DNA of 64,000 bases from assembly GCA_025994075.1 (NCBI GenBank), contig JAMQGV010000024.1:310001-374000 (forward strand), written 5' to 3'. Source of the stretch: Vicinamibacteria bacterium. Its GTDB lineage: Bacteria > Acidobacteriota > Vicinamibacteria > Fen-336. A program made the position numbers and the translations under genes. Under the pieces are notes generated by a model that was not told the origin of the DNA, ran no database searches, and worked only from the letters and a program-made list of their open reading frames with translations. Below are positions 51,787-60,988 of this stretch, in pieces. Position 1 is the first letter of the stretch. Each line of letters opens with the position of its first letter.

Positions 51787-53804
51787 AGGCACGCTCCTTC
51801 GCCGTCGCGCTGCTCGCGGCGCTCGCGTCCAGCGCCGTCGCGGAGGACTGCGCCGAGAACCTGCTGTCCGGAGCCCGCATCGTGGCCACCCACGGCGTGC
51901 TCCACCCCGAGCGGATCGCCGACGGCCGGCTGTTGCCCCACGGCTGGAGCGAGAGCCTGCCCGACGCGGTGCCGATGCCCGCCGGCTCCTTCGTCGTGTG
52001 GGACCTCGGGGCGACCCGTGACATCGCCGCGCTCGTGGTGCAGGCGTCGCCCACCGGCCGCTTCCGGGTGCTGGTCAGCGAAGACGGCGCCAGCGGCCGG
52101 CCGATCTGGGAGGTGGGGCCGATCGCGGCCGGCGGCGTCGTCGAGCGCGGCAGCGCCGACGTCCGCGCCCGCGCCCGCCTGCTGCGGCTGGAGGCGCTGG
52201 CGCCGGGGCGGGTGGTCGAGCTGCGGGCGTTCTGCGCGCGCAGCGACCCGTTCCCGCCGCCCGCGGTCGTCGACTCCACCCTGCCGCGCGACGCCTCGGT
52301 CGAGAGCGCCGAGCGGGCCCGCGCGGCGCGGGCTCCGCTGGCCCTGCTCGGCGGCGTGGCGCTGCTGGCGCTGGCGCCCCGGCTGCGCCGCCGCCCGCGG
52401 ATCGCCCTGGCGTGGCTGCTCTCGCTCGCCGGCCTCGCTTCGTGGGCGCAGTTCGACCCGCTCCACGCGCCGCTGCACGCGCACGACGCGACCCACTACT
52501 TCCTCGGAGCCAAGTACGCCCCGGAGATCGGCCACCTCGAGCTCTACCGCTGCGTCGCCCGCGCCGAGCAGGAGGCCGGGCGCGGCGCCGCCGTGGCCGC
52601 GCTGCGGGTGCGCGACCTCGACACCTACGCGCTGCGGCCGGGGGGCCGCTTCCTCGAGCCGGGCGCCTGCCGCGCGCGCTTCACGCCGCAGCGCTGGCAG
52701 GCGTTCCGCGCCGACGTCGACGCGCTGCGCGGGATGCTGGGCGACCACGGCCTGCGCGGCGTGCTGCGCGACCACGGCTACAACGCGACGCCGCCGCAGA
52801 CGCTGTGGCTGTCGCTCGTCATCGGCGCCACCCCGGCGTCGCCCACCGCGCTGCGGCTGCTGGCGGCGCTCGACCTGCTGGCGCTGGCGGCGGTCGTGCT
52901 GGCCTTCGGCTGGGGTTTCGGACCGCGGGCGGCGGCGCTCTGCGCGCTGGTGATCGGCTGCGGCGCGCCCTGGGGCTACGAGTGGATCGGCGGCAGCCTC
53001 GGCCGCTTCGCGTGGCTCGCGCTGCTGGCGCTGGGGCTCGCCGCCGCCCGCCGCGAGCGCTTCGCGCTCTGTGGCGCCGCGCTGGCCGGGGCAGGCCTGC
53101 TGCGGCTGTGGCCGTTCGCCTTCCTCGCGGGACTCGTGGCGTGGGCGATCCTGCGCAGCCTGCGCGCCGGCCGGCTGCTGCCCGCCGCGCGCTCCGCCGC
53201 TCTGGGCGCGAGTCTCGCGCTGCTCGTCGGCCTCGGCGGCAGCCTGCTCCAGCTCGGACCCGAGGCCTTCCGCGGTTTCGCGAAGAAGATGAGCGCTCAC
53301 CGCGCGCACGTCAGCATCAACCAGGCCGGCCTGCCCCCGCTGCTCTCGGCCTCGGCCCGGCGCTCGCTGGACGCGTTGCGGGCTCCGGAGCTCGACGACT
53401 CGGACAGCCTCTGGCGGCAGAGCCACGGCCACGCCCGCGAGGCCGCGGCGCCGGTCGCCTGGGGCATCGCCGCGGCCGGCGCCCTGCTGATCGGCGCCGC
53501 AGGATGGCGCCGCCGCGGCCCGGTCGAGGCGATCGCGCTGGGGGGCGTGCCGGTGTGGGCGCTGCTCGGCCTGTCGTCCTACGACTACGCCTGGCTGGTC
53601 GCGCTGGTCCCGCTCTGCGCCGCGCGCGCGCCGCGCGCCGCCGCGCTGCTCCTCGTCGTCGCCCTGTCGGCCCTGCTGCGCCACGCGTTCTCGTTCGAGC
53701 TGGAACACGCGCTGTTGAACACGGCGCTGGCGCTGCTGGTGCCCGGCGTGGGGCTGGCCGCCGCCCTGCGCGGATGGCCGCAGCGGAGGCTGGGGCGGAC
53801 GTGA
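51783..53804 (+). CDS. Polytopic membrane protein with discoidin-like ectodomain, embedded between potB and potCD
   Basis: A 673-residue protein from TTG 51783, which overlaps the potB stop. A signal peptide (MKARSFAVALLAALASSAVA) is followed by an extracytoplasmic F5/8 C (discoidin)-like beta domain to about residue 160 (GARIVATHGVLHPERIADGR, SFVVWDLGATRDIAALVVQA). From about 175 on there are about a dozen hydrophobic segments, with a large loop holding LYRCVARAEQEAGRGAAVAA and RDHGYNATPPQTLWLSLVIG. It has the general look of a GT-C glycosyltransferase or flippase-like protein, not of a polyamine transporter part. Its stop overlaps the potCD start (GTGA). Codon use is like its neighbours. 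Function unknown. Confidence 0.8.
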   Translation: MKARSFAVALLAALASSAVAEDCAENLLSGARIVATHGVLHPERIADGRLLPHGWSESLPDAVPMPAGSFVVWDLGATRDIAALVVQASPTGRFRVLVSEDGASGRPIWEVGPIAAGGVVERGSADVRARARLLRLEALAPGRVVELRAFCARSDPFPPPAVVDSTLPRDASVESAERARAARAPLALLGGVALLALAPRLRRRPRIALAWLLSLAGLASWAQFDPLHAPLHAHDATHYFLGAKYAPEIGHLELYRCVARAEQEAGRGAAVAALRVRDLDTYALRPGGRFLEPGACRARFTPQRWQAFRADVDALRGMLGDHGLRGVLRDHGYNATPPQTLWLSLVIGATPASPTALRLLAALDLLALAAVVLAFGWGFGPRAAALCALVIGCGAPWGYEWIGGSLGRFAWLALLALGLAAARRERFALCGAALAGAGLLRLWPFAFLAGLVAWAILRSLRAGRLLPAARSAALGASLALLVGLGGSLLQLGPEAFRGFAKKMSAHRAHVSINQAGLPPLLSASARRSLDALRAPELDDSDSLWRQSHGHAREAAAPVAWGIAAAGALLIGAAGWRRRGPVEAIALGGVPVWALLGLSSYDYAWLVALVPLCAARAPRAAALLLVVALSALLRHAFSFELEHALLNTALALLVPGVGLAAALRGWPQRRLGRT

Positions 53805-55612
53805 AGCGCGGCCTCGGCCTCTTCGCGCTCGGCGTCTACCTCTTCCTCTACGCGCCGATCGTCGTGCTGGCGGCGCTGTCGTTCAACGAGAGCCGGAGTT
53901 CGGCCACGTGGGAGGGCTTCACCTTCGCCTGGTACCTGAAGCTGCTCCAGAACGCCCAGGTGATGCAGGCGCTGCGCACCAGCCTGATCGTCGCCTTCGT
54001 CTCGACCGTCGTCTCCACGCTGCTCGGCACCGCCGCGGCGCTCGCCTTCCACCGCCACCGCTTCCGCCGCGCCGGCTGGCTCGAGGCGCTGTTCGCGCTG
54101 CCGATCGTGGTGCCGGAGATCGTGATCGCCTCCTCGCTGGTGCTGCTCTACGCGGCACTGTCGCTGCGTCTCGGCCTCGTGACCGTCGTGCTGGCCCACG
54201 TCGCGTTCTCGGTCTCCTACGTCGTGGTCGTGGTGCGGGCGCGGCTGGCCGGTTTCGACCGCACGCTCGAGGAGGCCGCGATGGACCTCGGCGCGGGGCC
54301 GTGGCGCACGCTGTTCGCGGTGACGCTGCCGCTGTGCGCGCCGGCGATCCTGGCCGGCGCGCTGCTCGCCTTCGCGCTGTCGATCGACGACTACGTGATC
54401 ACCTCGTTCGTCGCCGGCGTCGGCTCCACCACGCTGCCGCTGCAGATCTACTCGATGGTGCGCAGCGGGGTGTCGCCCGAGATCAACGCGGTGTCGACGC
54501 TGCTGCTGCTGGCCACCAGCCTGCTGCTGCTGGCGGCCCACCTGCTCGAGCGCGGCCGGCCCGCGCGGCTGTGCGCGGCGCCCGCCGGCCTCGGCCTCGC
54601 GCTGCTGGCCGGGCCGTTCCTGCTCGGCGGCCCGGCCGCGGCCGGCGGCGAGCGGACGCTCAACCTCTACATCTGGTCGAACTACATCGCGCCGGAGACG
54701 CTCGCGAAGTTCGAGGCCCGCCACGGCGTCAAGGTCAACGTCGACCTCTACGACTCCAACGAGGCGCTGCTCGCCAAGCTCCAGGCCGGCAACGCCAACT
54801 ACGACGTGGTGTGCCCCTCGAACTACGCGGTGGCGATCCTCGCCCGCCAGGACCTGCTGCTGCCGCTCGACCTCTCCGCGCTGCCCAACCTCGCCCATGT
54901 CGACCCGGCCTTCCTCGACCGCCCGCACGACCCCGGCAACCGCCTGTCGATCCCCTACTTCTGGGGCACCACCGGCATCGCCTACCGCAAGAGCCGCACC
55001 GGCCCGATCGACTCGTGGAACGCGCTGTGGGACCCGCGCTTCGCGGGCCGCATCCTGATGCTCGACGACGCCCGCGAGACGCTCGGCGCCGCGCTGCTGC
55101 TCGACGGCCGCGGCGTCAACGAGGAGCACCCGGCGGCGCTGGGCCGGGCCCGGCAGCGCCTGCTCGCGCAGAAGCCGCTGGTCCGCACCTACAACTCGGC
55201 CGACTTCGACCAGGTGCTGCTGGCGGGCGACGTGTGGCTGGCCCAGGGCTGGAGCGGCCAGTTCGCGAAGGCGATGGACCAGGACCCGGACATCGAGTAC
55301 GTGGTGCCGAAGGAGGGCTCGAGCTTCTTCCTCGACAGCCTGGCGATCCCGCGCGGCGCGCCCCACCCGCAGCTCGCCCACGCGTTCCTCGACTTCGTGA
55401 TGGAGCCGGAGATCGCCGCCGAGATCTGCGCGACGATGCGCTACTCGACGCCCAACCGCTCGGCGCGCGCGCTGCTGCCCGCGGCCATCCGCGACCACCC
55501 GGCGATCTTCCCGCCCGCGGACGTGATGAAGCGCGTCGAGCTGCTCGAAGACGTCGGCGAAGCGACGGTCCTCTACGACCGCCTGTGGACGGAGGTCAAG
55601 TCCGCCCGCTGA
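53801..55612 (+). CDS. potCD: Fused PotC-PotD: polyamine ABC permease joined to its substrate-binding protein
   Basis: A 603-residue fusion. Residues about 1-255 are a PotC-type permease with six helices (GLFALGVYLFLYAPIVVLAA, EEAAMDLGAGPWRTLFAVTL, IDDYVITSFVAGVGSTTL). A further hydrophobic segment (LGLALLAGPFLLGG) and an Ala/Gly bridge lead to the PotD binding protein from about 285 (LNLYIWSNYIAPETLAKFEA, YDVVCPSNYAVAILARQDLL, YFWGTTGIAYRKS, QGWSGQFAKAMDQ). The seventh segment would place PotD outside and tether it. The start is GTG 53801 after GGAGG; ATG 53774 is an alternative. With potA and potB it completes a polyamine importer. Confidence 0.93.
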   Translation: MKRGLGLFALGVYLFLYAPIVVLAALSFNESRSSATWEGFTFAWYLKLLQNAQVMQALRTSLIVAFVSTVVSTLLGTAAALAFHRHRFRRAGWLEALFALPIVVPEIVIASSLVLLYAALSLRLGLVTVVLAHVAFSVSYVVVVVRARLAGFDRTLEEAAMDLGAGPWRTLFAVTLPLCAPAILAGALLAFALSIDDYVITSFVAGVGSTTLPLQIYSMVRSGVSPEINAVSTLLLLATSLLLLAAHLLERGRPARLCAAPAGLGLALLAGPFLLGGPAAAGGERTLNLYIWSNYIAPETLAKFEARHGVKVNVDLYDSNEALLAKLQAGNANYDVVCPSNYAVAILARQDLLLPLDLSALPNLAHVDPAFLDRPHDPGNRLSIPYFWGTTGIAYRKSRTGPIDSWNALWDPRFAGRILMLDDARETLGAALLLDGRGVNEEHPAALGRARQRLLAQKPLVRTYNSADFDQVLLAGDVWLAQGWSGQFAKAMDQDPDIEYVVPKEGSSFFLDSLAIPRGAPHPQLAHAFLDFVMEPEIAAEICATMRYSTPNRSARALLPAAIRDHPAIFPPADVMKRVELLEDVGEATVLYDRLWTEVKSAR

Positions 55613-55642
55613 GAGCTCGCGGAACCCGCTGCGGGGGACGGC

Positions 55643-55723
55643 AACGGCGCCACAGAGTCACAGAGACACAGAGGGGAAGGCCGCGAAGAGATCTCTGTGC
55701 CTCTGTGCCTCGGTGGCGCCGTT
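55643..55723. repeat. Palindromic intergenic repeat with CACAGAG/CTCTGTG arms
   Basis: Two 31-base arms, 55643-55673 and 55693-55723, are complementary except for three positions and enclose a 19-base centre that itself contains AGAGATCTCT. Each arm begins AACGGCGCCAC at the outer end and holds repeated CACAGAG units. Such CACAGAG-rich palindromes are widespread intergenic elements in environmental bacteria. Here it lies in the gap between convergent potCD and POT-transporter genes. No transposase or clear target duplication is visible. Confidence 0.75.
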
Positions 55724-55738
55724 CGTTTCGGGCCGCGA

Positions 55739-57028
55739 TCAGGCCTGCTTCGGTGCCACGAATCTGTCGTAGAGGAGCATGCCGACCGTCGACGCCACGC
55801 CGATGGCGCCGACCCAGTACCACATCTCCTGCGGCGCGGCGGCGCCGGGGCCCGGGACCAGCACGCCGTCTGTGCCGCGGCTACCGATGTAGTGGGCGAC
55901 CAGCTTGCCGCTCGTCACCCCGGAGACGAAGGTGCCGATCGCGACCGGCAGGAACGCGAAGCCCATGTACGTGCCGACCTGCTCCTTCGGCGCCAGGTCG
56001 GCGACGTACTCGTAGTAGCGCGGGGCCTGGGTCGCCTCGCCGATCGCGAAGACCATGATCGCCAGCACCGTCATCGTCAGCGTCGGGAAGGTGCCCATCA
56101 CGAACCACGAGGCCGACGCCGCCACGAAGCCCAGCGTCATCGCCCGCATCGGCGACAGCGTCTTGGCCAGCGCCGCGGCCGGCACCGTGACCAGGATGAT
56201 GGTCCAGGCGTTGACCGTCTCGATCACCTCGAACTTGCTGTAGTCGAGCACGTCCTTCACGTAGAAGGGCAGGGCGTAGAAGATGTGCCAGAACATCGCC
56301 CAGAAGCCCGAGAAGATGACCAGGAACGAGACGAAGCGCAGGTTGCCGAACACCATGAACATGTCGGCGATCACCTTGCCCATCGAGGCGACCGGCGCCG
56401 CGTCGGCCGGGCGCTCCGGCTCCTTGAAGAACACCAGGGTGGCGACCACCAGCGCGAGGCTGGTCAGCGACGACATCACGAGCACGTAGGAGATGCCGAC
56501 GTTCTCGCGCACCTGCATCGCCAGCAGCGGCCCGATCGCGCCGCCCAGGTTCACGAGCGTGTAGTAGATCGAGTAGCCGAGGCCCTTGGTCTCGCTGGTC
56601 GTGGTGCGGGCCACGGTGCCGACGATCGAGGGCTTGATCAGCGAGCCGCCGATCGCCGTGATCACCAGCGCGCCGATCATGTAGGCCTTGGCGCCGAACA
56701 GCGCGACGAGGGGTTCGCCGGCCGGCAGCCCGGCGAGGCCGATCAGGAAGTAGCCGACGCAGAAGATCGAGAAGCAGGCGGTCAGGCTGACCTTGAAGCC
56801 GTAACGGTCGACGATGGTGCCGGCCAGGATCGGCAGGAAGTAGAGCAGGGTGTTGAACAGGCTGCCGACCAGCCAGCCGGCGGTCTCGGGGCCGAGGCCC
56901 ACCTGCTCCGCGACGTACACCGCGAGCACGGCCTTGCTGCCGTAGTAGGCGAAGCGCTCGAACAGCTCGAGGGTGTTCGCCACCCAGAACGAGCGGGTGA
57001 AACCCGTGCGCAACATCGCGAGGTCCAA
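55739..57028 (-). CDS. POT/PTR family peptide-proton symporter-like MFS protein
   Basis: A 429-residue polytopic protein with twelve hydrophobic segments. The N-terminal SFWVANTLELFERFAYYGSK with ERFAYYG is the hallmark of the proton-dependent oligopeptide transporter family (E-x-x-E-R-F/Y-x-Y-Y). ITAIGGSLIKPSIVGTVAR, GYSIYYTLVNLGGAIGPLLA and YVADLAPKEQVGTYMGFAFL are also family-like. It is likely to import di/tripeptides or related compounds. TTG 57028 is chosen because GGAGGAGGAG precedes it; ATG 57016 is an alternative. It is divergent from the next MFS gene. Confidence 0.88.
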   Translation of the reverse strand: MDLAMLRTGFTRSFWVANTLELFERFAYYGSKAVLAVYVAEQVGLGPETAGWLVGSLFNTLLYFLPILAGTIVDRYGFKVSLTACFSIFCVGYFLIGLAGLPAGEPLVALFGAKAYMIGALVITAIGGSLIKPSIVGTVARTTTSETKGLGYSIYYTLVNLGGAIGPLLAMQVRENVGISYVLVMSSLTSLALVVATLVFFKEPERPADAAPVASMGKVIADMFMVFGNLRFVSFLVIFSGFWAMFWHIFYALPFYVKDVLDYSKFEVIETVNAWTIILVTVPAAALAKTLSPMRAMTLGFVAASASWFVMGTFPTLTMTVLAIMVFAIGEATQAPRYYEYVADLAPKEQVGTYMGFAFLPVAIGTFVSGVTSGKLVAHYIGSRGTDGVLVPGPGAAAPQEMWYWVGAIGVASTVGMLLYDRFVAPKQA

Positions 57029-57146
57029 GGCTCCTCCTCCGCGGCGGCGCCGTGCCGGCCGGAAAACCCCGCGAGTATCGGGGCCGCCCGCGGCGCGGTC
57101 AATCGCCTGCTAGATTGCCGGCTCCACCCCGGAGGTCAGGCGTTCG

Positions 57147-58388
57147 ATGGCGGATGCGGCGCGGCGGGACGACGGCGGGACGCGGCTGGTGCTCGGGCTC
57201 TGCGCGCTCAACGTGCTGGCCTACGTCGACCGCCAGTTGCTGGCGGCGCTGGCGCCGCTGCTGATCGCCGACCTCGGCCTGTCGCGCGCCGACGTCGGGC
57301 TGCTGGTCGGGCTCACCTTCATCGTCGTCTTCGCGCTCGGCACGGGCGTCGTCGGCAGCCTCGCCGACAGCGGCTCGCGGCCGCGGCTGATCGCGGGCGG
57401 CCTCGCTACGTGGAGCGTCGCCACCGCGCTGACCGGCACCGCCACCGGCTTCGCCTCGCTGGCGTTCTGGCGCTCGCTGGTCGGCGCCGGCGAAGCGACG
57501 CTGCCGGCGCCTGCGCTGTCGATGATCGCGGACCGCGTCGCCCCCGAGCGGCGCGGCCTCGCCAACGGCGTCTTCTACGCCGGCATCCCGGTCGGCTTCG
57601 CGCTGGCCTTCGCGCTGGCCGGGACGATGGGCCCCGCCCTCGGCTGGCGCGCCTGCTTCTTCGTCCTGGGGCCGCTGGGCCTGCTGGGCGTGTTCGCCGT
57701 GGCGCGCATGTCCGACCCCCCGCGCCGCGGCGCCGCGCGCCCGGCCGCGGGCGTCGTCGAATCGTTCCGCGCGCTGGCGGCAGCCGTCGCCGCGCGGCCC
57801 GCGCTGGGCGTGCTGACCCTGGCCGGCGTTCTCGTCGTGTTCGCGAGCGCCTCCTCGCAGCACGTGATCACCTGGCTCGTGCAGGAGCGCGACTTCGAGT
57901 TCCGCCGCGCGGCGCTGCTCTCGTCGGGCCTGATGCTGGCCGCCGGCCTCGCCGGCAACCTCGGCATCGGGGCGCTGACCGACCGCGCGCGGCGCCGCCA
58001 CCCCGGCGACCGGCTGCTGGCGCTCGCCGGCCTCGCGGCGCTGGGCCTCGCGGCGACCTTCGGCTTCTACACGCTGTCGCCGGGCTCGCCGCTGTTCCTG
58101 CCGTGCTGGTTCGCGGCCCAGGCCTTCCTGCTCGGCTGGTACGGCGCCTGGGTCGCCGGGATCGACGAGCTGGCGCCGGAAGGGCGCAAGGCGACCAGCG
58201 TCGGCGCGGCGCTGCTGGTGCTGAACCTGCTCGGCGTCGCCACCGGCCCGTGGATCACGGGCCTGATCGGGGATCGCGCGGGCCTCGGCGCCGGGCTGCT
58301 GTGGAGCCTGGCGCCGGCCGTGATCGGCGCGCTGCTGTTCGCGGCGGTCGGCCTCTCCGAGCGTCGCGCGGCTGCGGCGGAAGGCTAG
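57147..58388 (+). CDS. MFS transporter (spinster-like)
   Basis: A 413-residue major facilitator protein with twelve hydrophobic segments. It opens LVLGLCALNVLAYVDRQLLA with the DR motif of the spinster-like group, followed by LPAPALSMIADRVAPERRGL with the MFS loop and GVFYAGIPVGFALAFALAGT. The second half has SSGLMLAAGLAGNLGIGALT and WYGAWVAGIDELAPEGRKAT. Substrate is unknown; the group includes lipid, sugar and drug exporters. GGAGG upstream of ATG 57147 supports the start. Its stop forms a shared CTAG with the convergent small gene. Confidence 0.9.
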   Translation: MADAARRDDGGTRLVLGLCALNVLAYVDRQLLAALAPLLIADLGLSRADVGLLVGLTFIVVFALGTGVVGSLADSGSRPRLIAGGLATWSVATALTGTATGFASLAFWRSLVGAGEATLPAPALSMIADRVAPERRGLANGVFYAGIPVGFALAFALAGTMGPALGWRACFFVLGPLGLLGVFAVARMSDPPRRGAARPAAGVVESFRALAAAVAARPALGVLTLAGVLVVFASASSQHVITWLVQERDFEFRRAALLSSGLMLAAGLAGNLGIGALTDRARRRHPGDRLLALAGLAALGLAATFGFYTLSPGSPLFLPCWFAAQAFLLGWYGAWVAGIDELAPEGRKATSVGAALLVLNLLGVATGPWITGLIGDRAGLGAGLLWSLAPAVIGALLFAAVGLSERRAAAAEG

Positions 58389-58627
58389 ACGTCGAGCGCC
58401 TTCTGGACGAAGTCCTCGGCGTCGAGGCGGTCCTCCTCGGCGTGGAGCGCGGCCAGCACCTGGCCCTCGCGGGCGGCCAGCTTCTCGTAGAGGTGGCGCT
58501 CCTCGGGGTCGGCGGAGGCGTGGTGCGCGGCCTCGGCGAGCAGGGCCTGCGCCTCGCTCTCCACGGTCAGCAGCTCGTGCAGGATCTCGCGGCGCGACAT
58601 CCCGGGGGCGAGGTGGTGCTCGGTCAT
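58385..58627 (-). CDS. Small acidic helical protein, function unknown
   Basis: An 80-residue protein that starts at ATG 58627 after GGAGGAGC and shares CTAG at 58385-58388 as overlapping stop with the MFS gene. The sequence is helical and rich in Ala, Glu and His (MSRREILHELLTVESEAQAL, AHHASADPEERHLYEKLAAR, EGQVLAALHAEEDRLDAEDF). The spaced E/H residues recall short ferritin-like helices, but the protein is too short for a full bundle and would have to oligomerise. No family was recognised. Confidence 0.65.
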   Translation of the reverse strand: MTEHHLAPGMSRREILHELLTVESEAQALLAEAAHHASADPEERHLYEKLAAREGQVLAALHAEEDRLDAEDFVQKALDV

Positions 58628-58793
58628 CGTCCGCTCCTCCTGCGTGCGCGGGCCCCGCACCTCCTGCGGTCCCATCTCCTGGCGGGGCGAGCAGCAAGGT
58701 TCGTACCGCCGCCCGGGTGTGGAGGTTTCCGTCACTTTCGGTCGCGGCGAACGCTGGTAGCCTTCGCCCCGACACACGCTCCCAGGAGGCACC
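58628..58793. other. Divergent gap upstream of the MoxR operon
   Basis: The 166 bases between the small helical protein gene and moxR hold no gene. Nothing operator-like could be supported. AGGAGG at 58783-58788 precedes the TTG start of moxR at 58794. Confidence 0.35.
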
Positions 58794-59720
<927 letters not shown>

Positions 59721-59728
59721 GAGCGCGG

Positions 59729-60988
59729 GTGGCGCTCTCGGTCCGCGAGCGGCCGGTCTTCTCCTCGATCGTCGAGGTCCTGGAGGAGCGGCTGTCCGCG
59801 CGCGGGCGGTTCCTCGTGGTCGCGCTGATCCTGTTCGCGACCCTCGGCCTCGACACCCGCCGCACCCAGAACTTCCGCGTCTTCGCGCTGGCGGCCGGCC
59901 TGTTCGTCGCCGCGTCGCTGTTCGCCTTCGTGCGACGTCCCCGAGCCACGCTCGACTGCGCGCTGCCCGAGCGCGCCACCGCGGGGCGCCCGGTGCCGCT
60001 CGAGGCCCGCGTCACCGCCGCCGGCGAGGTCGTCGAGGACGACCTGCTGCTGTCGTTCCCCGTGGCGCGCCGCTGGTCGTCGAGCGTGCCGGTCGAGCCG
60101 CGCCAGCACCGGGTCATCGCGCTGCCCGGCAAGCCGGCGACGGTGAATGCCACGCTGCGCCCGCTGCGCCGCGGCCGCTACCGGCTGCGGCCGCCGGTGC
60201 TCCGCGGCACCGACCCGCTGGGCCTCGTCGCCGGCCGCGCGCGCGAGGCGGCGGAGCGGCCGCTGCTCGTGTACCCGCGCTTCTTCAACTTCGGCGAGCT
60301 GAAGGTGCCGGTCGGGCGCCGCTACCAGCCCGGCGGCATCCCGATGAGCTCGTCGACCGGCGACGCCCAGGAGTTCGTCGGCACCCGCGACTACCGCGAG
60401 GGCGACGCGATCAAGAACATCCACTGGCGCTCGTTCGCGCGGCGCGGCAAGCCGGTGGTGCGCGAGTTCCAGGAAGAGTACTTCTGCCGCATCGCGCTGG
60501 TGCTCGACACCGCGACCCCGCGCCGCATGCGCGCGGCGGACGAAGCGCGCTTCGAGGCGGCGATCTCCGTGCTGGCCTCGATCGCCGACCAGTTCAGCCG
60601 CGGCGACTTCGTGATCGACCTGCTGGCGGCCGGGCCCGACCTCTACTACGTCAGCGCCGGCCGCTCGCTGGGCAGCCTCGACACCGTGCTCGACGTGCTG
60701 GCGGCGCTGGAGCCGGTGCCGGAGGCGCCGTTCGCCACCGTCGGCCCGCCGCTGATCGACGCGCTCGCCCAGATCTCGACGGTCGTCGCGGTGCTGCAGG
60801 ACTGGGACGCGTCGCGCGAGTCGTTCCTGCGCGAGGTGAAGGCGCTCGGCACCGAGGTCCGTGCCTTCGTCGTGCGCGAGGGGCCGCCCAGCGCGCCGCT
60901 GCCGGGATCGGAGCTGTTCGAGGTGTCGATCCTGCGGCCGTCGGAGATCGACGAGCGGATCGCGCTCGAGGAGCGGGCGCGGGCATGA
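59729..60988 (+). CDS. DUF58 family VWA-like protein
   Basis: A 419-residue protein with two N-terminal hydrophobic segments (FLVVALILFATLGL, VFALAAGLFVAASLFAFV), then a beta domain, and the DUF58 signature VGTRDYREGDAIKNIHWRSF followed by ARRGKPVVREFQEEYFCRIA and LVLDTATPRR with a MIDAS-like start (DTATP) of the von Willebrand-type fold. It is the usual second gene after moxR. GTG 59729 follows the moxR stop by eight bases. Function: assembly or quality control of envelope complexes, inferred from the family. Confidence 0.92.
   Translation: MALSVRERPVFSSIVEVLEERLSARGRFLVVALILFATLGLDTRRTQNFRVFALAAGLFVAASLFAFVRRPRATLDCALPERATAGRPVPLEARVTAAGEVVEDDLLLSFPVARRWSSSVPVEPRQHRVIALPGKPATVNATLRPLRRGRYRLRPPVLRGTDPLGLVAGRAREAAERPLLVYPRFFNFGELKVPVGRRYQPGGIPMSSSTGDAQEFVGTRDYREGDAIKNIHWRSFARRGKPVVREFQEEYFCRIALVLDTATPRRMRAADEARFEAAISVLASIADQFSRGDFVIDLLAAGPDLYYVSAGRSLGSLDTVLDVLAALEPVPEAPFATVGPPLIDALAQISTVVAVLQDWDASRESFLREVKALGTEVRAFVVREGPPSAPLPGSELFEVSILRPSEIDERIALEERARA

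Noticed and set aside
55643..55723. Insertion sequence ends
   Set aside because: The arms are complementary and close together with no open frame between them, so it is a hairpin repeat rather than an IS.
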